Assembly (NCBI GenBank): GCA_027943245.1 | Contig: JANDJZ010000876.1 | Location: 1 to 19,272, forward strand | Direction: 5' to 3' | Source of the DNA: Acanthamoeba sp. SK_2022b | Taxonomy: Eukaryota > Discosea > Longamoebia > Acanthamoebidae | DNA length: 19,272 bases | In this document: positions 10,286-19,272 of the stretch, in pieces | How the letters are laid out: every line of letters starts with the position of its first letter | How positions within the stretch are numbered: the first letter of the stretch is position 1 | Notes under the pieces: model-generated | What the model was told of the DNA's origin: nothing | What the model saw: only the letters and a program-made list of their open reading frames with translations | Database searches by the model: none | Position numbers and translations under genes: made by a program

Positions 10286-10348
<63 letters not shown>

Positions 10349-13300
10349 TGTGTGGGATTCGCTCAAGTTTGGAGGTTGCCTGGATGCAGAGGGGCAGCAC
10401 TGCACGGTACCGCGTCGGCCAGCTCGCGCTGTTCTTCGGCGATGATCGCCCGGTCGATAGAAAGCATGGCGAGCTTCACCAAATCGGCAGCGGTACCCTG
10501 GATCACCGAGTTCACAGCCTGTCGCTCGGCCTTGTGAGCGTAGGCCTCGAAATTTATCGTGGGGAACAGCCTAACACAACACCACGTGGTCATTCGCGGT
10601 CCTGTGGGCAGTGCAGCGATAACGAGCAAGCGAGAGAGACCTGCGTCGATTGAGCAGGGTGCGTATGAAGCCATTATCGTGAGCTGACTCGGCCGTGTCC
10701 TTAAGAAACTGGGCCGTCTTGGGGAACTTCTCCAGGAACGTGCGAATCCACTCCTCCGCCTCGGCGTGGTCGACTATGTGCATACAAACCACAAACCTTG
10801 GTCAGCTCACTCACATAAAACGTTGCCTTGTGGTCATGATGATCAAAACGGTTTGCGTCGTCGCCCTGTGTACCATTGAGTATCTCAGAGAGGGACCGTG
10901 CCCCCATGCCGTAGAGGATGCCGTACACGATGCGTTTGGCTCGATCGCGTTCCACCTCATCTATCTCGTCCGGGTCCTTGCCTGTGCCACGGATCCCAGG
11001 TCAGCCGCTGCGGCAATTATAGAAACAGGCGCTGGGTCGTGGGGTGGGAGCAGGCACCGAGCCACCGGGCGGCAATGAGTTTGTGAATGTCACGTCCCTC
11101 TTGGAAGAACTGCATGAGGAACTCGTCTCCGCTGACGTGGGCAAGTATGCGCATCTCCATCTGGCTATAGTCGGCCTTCAATAGCACATACCTGCGTCAG
11201 ACACAACGGCTGTTCAGTGCCGAGCCAAAGACGAGGAGAAACAGCAGGCTTGTAGTAATAGTGATACCCGGGAGGCGCAACGAAAGCGTCACGCACGTTG
11301 ATCACGATTCTCTCCTGCAGGCTGGGATCATGCTGCTGGACATCGACTGCTCCAAGGTTTGTATGTTCGGCGGCAACCTCGTTCAGCGGCTGCAGCACGA
11401 TCGGCGCGCGAGGCAGTGCTTGCAAGTTCTTGCCACGGCACACGGAGCCATTAGCAATGATCCCGCATGTCGGCAGGGGCGAGAACACAAATGATTAGCT
11501 ACCGGTTCAGTAACGGATATCCGCCCAGTGGCGGTGCCCGTGTGCTGCCACGAAGCGTAGATGCGATGGGTGCCCTATTTGTATGTATCAAACACGGGTC
11601 AGACTCCGCTCATGCGCGTTAGGAGTACGGTGTGCGGTGGGCGCGTGCCTCTTCAGGTACAGCGACAGCTTTCTTGGAGAACGAGTGGATGTATGTCGTG
11701 ATCAGCTTCTGGCAGTGTCGATACTCTGAAACGAAGTACGTTCATTGTGTTAGTTGGTGAAGGAGGGAGTGGATGAGGGCGAGAAATTCCTTCGAAGAAG
11801 CACCTAAGATGAGGGCCGGGAGCGGGTGCTGTTCCTGGAGCTTGAGCAGCACCTTCTCCGAAGTGGAGTGCTGGTCAGTCAGCTGTTTCCGCGATCGACG
11901 AGGAGTCGGAAGCTTGAGCTCCTCGAATAGCACATGCGCCACCTGTGATTCGTTCACCCTGTAAGCATTTCCGGTAAACGGGCGTTGCTTGGGATGGGTA
12001 AGAGCGTCACCTCCTTAGGGCTGGACAGCGAGACCGAATGGCCTACCAGCTTCCTCGCTTGTTCTTCGATACTGCGAAGCCGGTGCTGGATGGCGTGCTG
12101 ATGCTCCGTGAGGCTGACCGAATCGAAACATACCCCATGCATCTCCAATTCTAGACCACGTGCACAGACCGACTGTATAAGCAGCGGGCATGATTGGGCT
12201 GGAGGAGAGGAGTACTCGCGACGATCGTGGCAAGAGGCATCTCCTGGTCGCGGAACACGCGGTACAGGTCCTCCTTCTCGAGTCGAGCCTCCAGATTCGT
12301 CATCAGCCGGAAGCACGTCAACATGTCTAAATTGTCAACAACACAAGCAGATCGTGAGTGCTCTGCCACACTGCTTTCACCTTGCGCAGCGTCGGTACCT
12401 GAAAAGAAGCGCTTGATGTTGGTCGCTTCCTTGGGCGATGTGGTCGTTTTCCTGAACGAGGTTCCCCATACGAAAGTCAGTGTACGAGGGAGCGAAGCGA
12501 ACGGCGTGAAATATAGCGCTGTACTTTGGGCTCAGGTCCACGTTGAAGCTTGTGGCGAGAAATGGGAAATCATAGCTCTTCATCTCCGGATCAAACACGT
12601 AGGCTGCGAGCTTGGGGTCCACCATGTTGCGAGTCACCGCTGCCGAAGACAAGCAGTGGAACAGCACAACACATGTGAGCGTTCGCATGTCTCACCACAC
12701 CTATTCGATGTCGTGATTACCAGCGTTGCGCGGATAGAGGGCCAGGATGGGCTTGAGACTCTCCTGCGCGTCATAGCAAACCTTGCCACGGATAGACTCG
12801 GACTCCACGAATCGTTTTAGCACGCCACACCGATCCGCCAGTGTCACAGCATCCTTGATGAGCAACATAGCATGTCCATGTGATGTGTTAATGATCAGCA
12901 TTTAGAAGCTAGTATAAAGCACTCGGGGGGGGGGGTGCGGTACCGCTTCGGCTTCGGCTGGCGTGAATGAAGGCGACGAGGGGTATGTGGTGATGTCATG
13001 GATATTGAGAGGAACGTAATAGGGTCGCTTGGCCTTCGCCGGCAGGAAAGCCACACCGAGCACCTGCTTGTACTGAATCGGGGCGTCCTCCGACACTTTC
13101 CTGTCCTGTGTTGCGATAACACGGGAGCAGCGTCACGCGGCGGTTGTACATGATCAGCTACCCAAGTACAGGTACGACGTACCAGTATCTCGCTTCGCCG
13201 AAAGTTGGTGGTGTCATAGCGATAAGCAGTGCCCCAGCACACGAGCTCGCTTGCCTCCAGTTCCTGATCACTTGATAAGGTCAGGCGATTGAGACGCATG

Positions 13301-14867
13301 CGGGTGGAGGCGGCGAGGTACCTTGGCGAAGGCGTCAAAGGTGGCGCGGTCTTGCGCGGCGTTCACGAAGCCCTGCGGGATGCTGCCCCCGGTCTTCTTG
13401 ACGAACATCGATATGTCTTCCGATCTGCCAGGTTCCACACATCATCAGATACTAGTCGCCATAACTCTCACACTAATGCCCCCAACATCTGTGTACCGAA
13501 CGATGCGCGACGGCAAAGGTGTAGTGCCGGAGGAGTTGCGAGGCGGCGCAGCGCCTCTTCTTGGCGAGGGCGTGTTTTTTGTAGGCGACTCGAGCTTCAG
13601 CGACTGAACCTTGGTGGGCGAGGTGTCGGGCGTAGACGCGGTCTGGGCGGGCTCAGCCTCGTCAAAGTCGGGCGCATGAACTCCCAGAGCCTCGTCATTG
13701 GCTTGTTCTTCTGCTTCTCCTTCGTGTGTGGCAGACGTGGAGGTCTTGATGCCGGTGTCGACCTCATCTTCATCGCGCATCTGCTTCTTCACCTTCTTGA
13801 CGTGCTGGAAGAATTGCTGAAGCGAGGGCGATGAAGGGCTTGAGGTAGAAGACGTCGTAGAGATAAGGGAAGGCGACGCCAAAGGAGAACGAGCGACTGG
13901 CGAGGGCGGCGGAGACATGCTGCCCCGCGAAGTGCTGCTGGCGGGAACCTTCAAGTGTGTCTTCCTAGTGGCGCCTCCGCCGCTCGTCATCGTATCGTCG
14001 TCAGAGAAGCCGAGCGAAGGCAGTTCGTCTTCTTCGTCTCTTTCAGTCGCAAGTATACGTGCTATTTCCTGCTCCCGTCGCTCTTTCTTGGTCCGCTCAG
14101 CAGCGTGATCCTCTTCATCTTCCTCTTCGTCATTCTCTTCATCATCGCTCCCTCCTCTCCTCTTGGTCCTCTTTTGACCCTCAGGTTGAAGGTGTTGATC
14201 GAGGTCCACATCGAAACCTTCAGTAGCGCGGACCTCATCTGCCTTTCGCTTGGGGGTGCGCTGCTGACCCAACGATCCCTCCTCGTCCTCGCCATCCTTG
14301 TCGCGACGCCCACTACTGAGTAGTTCGAAGATGAGCGACTGACGCTTTTTCTTTGGGCCAACTACAGCTTCGTCCGTCTTCTGCTTCTTGGCCGCTTGCT
14401 CTCTCTTCGCTCTCTGGTAGTAACCGAATGAGCAAGCAAGCGCTACACGAAAGGAAATGGAGTACCTACCTCTTCGGTGTGGAGGTATTCATCGAGACTG
14501 CGCGGCCGCCTGCTCTTCTTTGCAACATCGGAGGCGGTGGCCATGGGGGGCTCTTCTGGGTGCTGGCTCTCGTGCTGGCTCTCCTGTAGGAGCTCGAGGA
14601 AGAGACTGGAGGCCCGACTCTTCGATGGCTTCCCTGCTGCAGATGGTCTGGTGTTCTCCCACCCAAGGGCCACCTTGGCCCTCTTGCTGCCACCTGCGCG
14701 CCGCAAGACCACAACACCGTAAGCAAGTGCGGCGCACCTGGCCGCTGCAACAGGGTGTCACCTTGTGGCTCGTGAAAAGGCTCCTCGATCTCGTCTGTAT
14801 GTGTGTCGCTCGCTTGGGCAGGCGCTGGGCGTGTGGTAGCACTCCTTTCCTTCGCTGGCTCGTCCAT
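9795..14867 (-). CDS. Family A DNA polymerase, theta/nu type, without helicase domain
   Basis: Twenty-two exons: 14738-14867, 14470-14693, 13497-14413, 13322-13424, 13183-13263, 12944-13105, 12721-12853, 12525-12639, 12399-12451, 12223-12326, 12011-12172, 11804-11942, 11661-11725, 11503-11574, 11268-11428, 11058-11191, 10874-10981, 10641-10773, 10411-10570, 10154-10279, 9954-10066, 9795-9882; 1160 residues. Residues 1-423 are disordered and charged, with basic NLS-like PKKKRQ (138-143) and KRTKRR, and a PIP-box-like SPSLQQFF (313-320). An exonuclease-like fold follows without recognisable exonuclease carboxylates. The polymerase core has TATGR and TEPNLQALPR, motif A KADYSQMEMRILAH (Asp881), motif B RDRAKRIVYGILYG (Lys934, Tyr938) and motif C IHDELVYE (Asp1089-Glu1090). 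All three motifs are intact, so activity is expected. Sequence resemblance is closest to animal Pol theta/nu, nuclear enzymes of end joining or translesion synthesis. ATG 14867 follows an in-frame stop; a 5' UTR intron is possible. Least certain splice: exon ending 12223. Confidence 0.9.
10280..10410 (-). repeat. Intronic (GT)n microsatellite in the polymerase gene
   Basis: (GT)25 at 10291-10340 is followed by one G and (GT)6 at 10342-10353. It occupies most of the 131-base intron, the longest modelled in the window, which lies between the exon ending in motif-B-side helices and the exon carrying catalytic motif C. The transcript carries it as (CA)n. Confidence 0.97.
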
Positions 14868-15045
14868 CTTGGACGTTTGCAACCTTTATCCGTTTGGACA
14901 ACATTTCCTCCCTTAGTTTCTTTATTGTTTTTTTCGTTCTTACCAATGAAATCCTGCGCAGTGATCACCTGCGTGGCTGATGACGAGTGCATTCGATCGC
15001 CAGGTTCGTGTATGGCCGTGTGAGATGGGCAACAATAGTGGCGGA
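14868..15045 (-). promoter_or_regulatory. Polymerase 5' flank with possible 5' UTR intron donor
   Basis: These 178 bases lie between the stop of the SET gene and the polymerase start codon. On the minus strand a strong donor-like GTAAGAAC occurs just after ATTTCATTG (about 14940). No in-frame upstream coding exon could be joined to the polymerase reading frame, so I read it as a possible untranslated-leader intron. Confidence 0.35.
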
Positions 15046-17189
15046 CTAGCTTCCAGAGAGCTGAGCTCGTTCGTTGCGTGCCCTGTGGAGAACGTTCGTG
15101 AGGATCTGCTTGCGGCCCATCCGCAGCACCAACGCGCAACGCCTGGCCCATATCCCTCTTGCCACCGTGTCGTCGGCACTCTCAAGTTGTTCTTCGCCAG
15201 GCTTGCTGTTCGTCCGCCGTTTCTTTCGCAGCTGCTCCTCTGCAGCCTCGTCGCCCTTGCTGTGCTCGTGCTGTGCTTGATCCAGTTGCTGGAGCAATTG
15301 CTGGTCTTCCTCAAGAGTGGTAGGGTAGGCAGAGAGGAGCATGGTGGCCAGATTGCTGACGAACTCGACGCGCTTGCGGGCATGGTTGAGGATCACGTCT
15401 TCATCGACGAGGATCTTCTCATGCTTCCGCTCCCGCGCGAACTCGCCCTCATCGAGCAAATATACGCGCAGCGCCACCTCAAAGTTCCACGACAGCTCCC
15501 CGCTCGGCCACGCATAGAATCTTGTCGTGCGCCCAAAGCATGATGAGTGCGTGCGCTGACATTTCCATGTGTGACACATATGGTGATGAGGTACCCGGTG
15601 AGAAGCGAGGCATCCTGCAGGCAAGCATCCTTCTCTTCTCGCAGGCACACGTCCTTTTCGTCCAGCCACTGCAAAGAAGTGAGCACATCAACACAGAGGA
15701 GACCATACCACAAGAAGGCAAAGCTCGCGCACCTGCAGGGGGTCATCGAACGTGTAGATCTCTTCGCTGTTGTTTTGGATGGCAAAACCGTAGAGATGAA
15801 TCAGAGGCTCGTTTCCATGCTTTCCGTAGGAAATGAAGGCCTGGCAGTCACTCGGGCCACAGTGAGCACAAAGCGCACGCAAGAGACCTTCAACGCGGCG
15901 AATACCTGCTGACCCTCTTCAAAGGGGGTCTGGGTGACGATCTCATAGCAGTCGTTTATGGCATTGTACGAGCCCGCAGACTGTTGCGAATGGCATCTTA
16001 GTTGTGAGAAGGACCAATAAAAGAGCATGTAGGGACAACATACATCGACGTTGGCGTGATTGAGAAAGTCGGCAAATGGCACCAGCGTGTTGTGGTCCTG
16101 AGGTAGAAGCAGATTGAGTATCTAGCTCTACGAGCAAACCGGAAGCGGTTGTGTACCTGAATGGAAGGCATGATGTCAATGTAGCACGAGCGCGTGTTGA
16201 TGACGGAGCTGGCCCACCAGAAGTCGTCGAGCGTGGGCTCGAAGGGGCCGTGGCCTAACGATTGAAGATGCTCCCGATGCGGCTGCAGTCGATCGAGGTT
16301 GGCAGTGCTGGCACATACTGGTACCATGAGGAGAGATAGCACGAACCTCGAGAAATCGGAGCAGGGAAGTGTGGAGATCGCGCAACTCGCGCTTTTGTAG
16401 ATTAACAGTTTCTGTGAGCGTGGATAGGTCAGTAACGCCTTATGGCAATGAGATGAGTTAGTATGGGGCGCGATGAACCAATGAACGCTTCGCTTTGGCT
16501 TTCCCGTAACTCATCTTCGCTCCAGAAGAGGCTCGTTGTGAATGAGCCTGGCAATTGGCCTGCGGGACACAATGAGAACGTGAGGATCTGATGACCGCAC
16601 TACAACAGGGATCTGAGCAGGTCGATGAAGAAGGATATAGTACGGATGAAGGGATACCAAAAGGACTCCTTGCCCTTGTGCCGCTCCCACAAGATGTGAA
16701 GGCACAGAACCTGCTGCGGATGAAGAAGAATGGGCCCTGCAAACCAAATGAGACGTGAGTCCGCGCAATCGGCCTGAAGCCAAACCTGTACCAGAAGCTG
16801 GAGCAGTGTAGGGCAGCGAGTGGACCAAGCGGCCTGCCACAAGCGGGCCGATGTCGGTACATCGCAGAGCACTCCTCGTGTTCATCAGCAGTCGGCCGGG
16901 CACGGACACCAGCACCTCCCCCGCCTTCCTCGAAGATATATAATACCGTTAATAGCTTCTCATTTATTTTTATTATTATTTGCAATCTACTTGCGCTGTC
17001 CTGCTTTAATTCAAATAAATAAAAAATAAAGATTTGTACGTGGATTGGGACAAGCGCCCGGAGGCCGCGTCCACCCTCATGGGCGGGGAACTGGTGATAG
17101 GCCAGCCTGTTCACACTGCGGCCCTGTGGTTTAGCTGCGGCCTCCGCCTGCTGCCACCACCTCTGGAACTCCGTCATGCTGTCCTCCAT
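15046..17189 (-). CDS. SET-domain lysine methyltransferase, Rubisco LSMT / SETD3 class
   Basis: Eleven exons: 17040-17189, 16792-16924, 16644-16736, 16479-16559, 16347-16411, 16157-16282, 16044-16097, 15906-15980, 15733-15840, 15595-15668, 15046-15520; 477 residues. The N-terminal part has GGRGLRALVPI and GEVLVSVPGRLLMN, the start of the split SET fold; LCLHILWERHKGKESFWYPFI is the hallmark helix of this class; SSVINTRSCY, VPFADFLNHANVD (Asn229-His230) and SYGKHGNEPLIHLYGF (Tyr264, Tyr276) form the cofactor and lysine site. The C-terminal third (LLSAYPTTLEED, RRCALVLRMGRKQIL) is the substrate-binding domain of Rubisco LSMT-like enzymes. The family transfers methyl from S-adenosylmethionine to non-histone lysines or histidine; the substrate here cannot be told. 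Exon 2 and exon 11 use non-YAG acceptors, and the donor/acceptor of exon 2 is the least certain. A second ATG lies four codons downstream. Confidence 0.88.
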
Positions 17190-17295
17190 CGTGTTTGGCA
17201 AACTGGCAATGTGCCTCTGCGTCAAAAGCTTACGTTCATTGTAACAAGCTCTACCTTCACAGCACAGCTGCTTACTGCCACCTTGCTCGGCACGC
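17190..17295 (-). other. Short gap between DECR2-like stop and SET gene start
   Basis: Only 106 bases separate the stop of the reductase gene from the SET gene ATG, so the SET promoter must sit here or inside the reductase gene's last exon. No element is recognisable. Confidence 0.4.
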
Positions 17296-18661
17296 TCACA
17301 GGGAGGCCTTCTTCTTTGATTGGCTGCGAAGGGAGGCGGTGATCGCCTTGAGCTGCTCCTTGCTCACCAGCTCGGGGCGCCACAGCGTGGCGCCACCATC
17401 CACCACCACCGTGGTGCCATTCACAAACGCACCCGCTCCGCTCGCCAGATACACCGCCATGAACGCGATGTCTGCATGCAAGCCGGGAAGGACATGCCGT
17501 TAGCTGTCTAAGACGCCCTCACAAACAACTTCTCATGAGTGTGGCCACGCGAGAAGAGTGGTGAAGCACCCTCGGGATAGCCGGCCCGGCGTACGGGGAC
17601 TTGTTGGCCTGCGGTCTCGCCTGACGTGCCCGACAGGCGGCTCATGCCCTCAGTGCCCTGAATGGGACCGGGCGCGATGCCCACCGTCCTGATCCCGTCC
17701 GGACCCCACTCCAGTCCTGACCAACCATGACAGTTCAGGCCCACTGTTTTCGAAGAGGTGCATGCGTGGCGTGCTCCGTGCCGGGAGACGACGTACCGAG
17801 GTTGCGGGTGAGCGCGTCGATGGCAGCCTTGGCCGACGAGGCGTGCAGCTGCCACGGCGTGGCGCCGTAGTGGAGAGTGGCGCTGATGTTGATGATCACC
17901 CCGGCCCCGGTGGCTTTCAATGCTTCATACGCGGCCCTGCCCCCCCCCCCAATGCTGTGAGATCTCGCACGCTAAACGACGTTCATCGTACTGGCCACGC
18001 ACCTGGACGCGTTGAAGGTGCCTACCAGGTCGATGTCGATCACTGAACGAGGGGAAGTGGCGATGAGCAGCTGCGCATAAGGTCTAGGTGGCGAGGCTGG
18101 GTCAACGTTACCTGTCTTGAAGCCGTTGGGGGTGAGGTCCTTGGCGGGACACAGGAAGTTGCCTGCGGCGTTGTTCACCAACACGTCGAGTCGCCCGAAG
18201 CGTGCAGTGGCGGCCTGCACGACCTTGACCACGCTCTCGTAGTTGCGTACATCACCCTGCACGCTGATCATGCCGTCCTCTATACACCCGGACGCCAGCG
18301 TCAATCAGCGTGCAAGTGAGTGTGCCTCAGCTCCTTTTCGAGTCTACGCACCAGGCACACCGTCAGCCTTGAGCTGGTTGACGGCCTCTTCGAGCTTGTC
18401 AGCCCTTCTTCCTGCGGGTGGGGAACTTATGCATGAGCGGGCGAGGGAGTGTCTGGAGGGGTAAATGGCGGGGTACGCACCAACGATGGCCACGCGGGCG
18501 CCGTGTAGGGCGAGCGCACGGGTGATGGCAAAACCGATACCGGTGGCTCCGCCCGTCACCAGAGCCGTTTTGCCCTTCAACAAATCGCTGCGGAAAGGCG
18601 AGACAACAGCAGCATTGGACCACTTGCCCTCACCCACAGCTCCCTTCGCCGCGTTCGCCAT
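17296..18661 (-). CDS. DECR2: Short-chain dehydrogenase, peroxisomal 2,4-dienoyl-CoA reductase type
   Basis: Seven exons: 18481-18661, 18352-18411, 18112-18279, 18003-18042, 17797-17936, 17570-17716, 17296-17471; 303 residues, the normal family size. The Rossmann fold shows TGGATGIG (36-43), VGRR after the second strand (NADPH preference), NNAAGNF (116-122), NISAT with Ser168, HASSAKAA with Lys186, then LEWGPDGIRTVGIAPGPIQGTEG and VNGTTVVVDGGA. The classical YxxxK tyrosine is absent (Ala182), exactly as in DECR2-type enzymes, and HA-S-AKAA-D and APGPI-GTEG are their signatures. The reaction is NADPH-dependent reduction of 2,4-dienoyl-CoA in beta-oxidation of unsaturated fatty acids. The C-terminus is KKKASL, not a canonical peroxisomal PTS1 tripeptide (Ser at the basic position), so peroxisomal location is uncertain. 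The intron before exon 5 ends with a run of G instead of pyrimidines. Confidence 0.9.
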
Positions 18662-18878
18662 CCTGCTTCTGTGTTGGTTGCTTCTTGTTCTGCCGGTGCG
18701 TGCCAGTCCACTCCACGCGCCGGTCCTTTTCTTGAGGGGGATTTCTTCTCGTCATTTCTCTTGGGGTTTGTGAGTGTAACCTTCCTGAAACAGTTTGGTG
18801 CAAACGAAATTTTAGACAGGTATAAAATGGGATTCGCCTCCCATTTTTGCAGACACCTTGGCGCCTGTGGTGGGACAG
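18662..18878. promoter_or_regulatory. 5' flank of the reductase gene; TATA-like box on the plus strand
   Basis: This 217-base stretch precedes the reductase start codon. On the plus strand TATAAAAT at 18821-18828 sits about 50 bases before an ATG at 18879, compatible with a promoter pointing right. No clear element facing the reductase gene is visible apart from pyrimidine-rich tracts near its start. Confidence 0.4.
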
Positions 18879-19272
18879 ATGGCCACAGCAGAGAGGGGGG
18901 CTGAAGTCACAATCTATCAGAAATTTAACATCACAAACTCTGTTTTATGTCCTACAACACCAAGCACAATGTGCGATACCTCATGGCACTGACATGTCTT
19001 GATACCTGATGAAGTAGCAAATGGCATGAGCATTTCTGGGAACTTTGGCTGTGCTGTGCAAAAGAGGGTTGGCACTTCCCACAACTCACCCAGTGCAAGA
19101 AACCTGTTGCACCACATGGCTGCACTGCTGCAATTGCTCCAGAGGCCAGTAATCACCTATGCCTTCCTTAGAATGCTCTTCCCTCCACTCAAGGAAGTGA
19201 ACACTCTGAAAACAATAGGCAGACCCACCCTGGGTGAGGTGCATCACCTTTTGTTTCATTACACATTTACTG
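18879..19272 (+). other. Unassigned CpG-depleted AT-richer segment with a long open frame
   Basis: From about 18901 to the right edge the composition changes: about 46% G+C by my count and one CpG in 372 bases, against several per 60 bases in the genes to the left. On the plus strand one frame runs from ATG 18879 to the window end, interrupted only by a TGA at 18990-18992; its product (MATAERGAEVTIYQKF at the start, MAALLQLLQRPVITYAF further on) is not one I recognise. Two minus-strand frames are also open over parts, one from the edge to a GTGAGT donor-like site. It may be a mobile or foreign-derived sequence, a methylated relic, or an exon of a gene mostly outside the window. Confidence 0.35.

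Noticed and set aside
12399..12639. Reading the polymerase exon straight through 12399-12639
   Set aside because: The downstream splice would then be out of phase; a 73-base intron at 12452-12524 restores frame and theta-like sequence.
13445..14272. Polymerase N-terminus beginning at about 14272
   Set aside because: That position is a TTG codon inside an open exon that continues upstream with NLS-like sequence and splices to two earlier exons with an ATG.
18917..19156. 79-codon minus-strand frame at the right edge
   Set aside because: No family likeness, overlaps a longer open plus-strand frame; neither can be preferred without outside data.
1..19272. tRNA, rRNA, CRISPR array, bacterial insertion sequence or operon
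   Set aside because: None of the expected structures (cloverleaf with A/B boxes, spaced direct repeats, transposase with terminal repeats) was seen on reading both strands.

Overview
The window looks like nuclear DNA of a GC-rich, gene-dense, intron-rich protist. An amoebozoan of the Acanthamoeba type is my best guess, an inference from base composition, introns of mostly 50-100 bases, short intergenic gaps and gene content. I could model seven protein-coding genes with 61 introns, joining exons by hand so that splice sites, phase and family homology agree.

Layout: (1) <1-4749, minus: a very large gene encoding PH, PH-GRAM, a catalytically dead myotubularin domain and leucine-rich repeats. 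It leaves the window just where Roco proteins normally begin their ROC GTPase domain, so it is probably a Pats1-like Roco protein. (2) 5081-5659, plus: a small ABA4-like (DUF4281) membrane protein, divergent from gene 1 across a 331-base shared promoter region. (3) 5780-7846, minus: a PH-domain protein with disordered tails. (4) 8605-9593, minus: a secreted protein with two saposin-B domains. (5) 9795-14867, minus: a 22-exon family A DNA polymerase of the theta/nu type, without a helicase, with a long disordered N-terminus. (6) 15046-17189, minus: a SET-domain lysine methyltransferase of the Rubisco LSMT/SETD3 class. (7) 17296-18661, minus: a DECR2-type short-chain 2,4-dienoyl-CoA reductase. 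From 18.9 kb to the right edge the sequence changes abruptly: about 46% G+C, almost no CpG, and no recognised gene.

Genes 4-7 form a tight tandem minus-strand array (gaps of about 107-202 bases) but show no shared pathway. I see no operon, CRISPR, bacterial mobile element or RNA gene. The most interesting items are the myotubularin pseudophosphatase fused to LRR/Roco, the helicase-free theta-like polymerase with a PIP-like motif, the tandem saposin domains with identical cysteine spacing and a shared intron position, and the CpG-depleted right edge. I do not see a clearly new multi-gene system.
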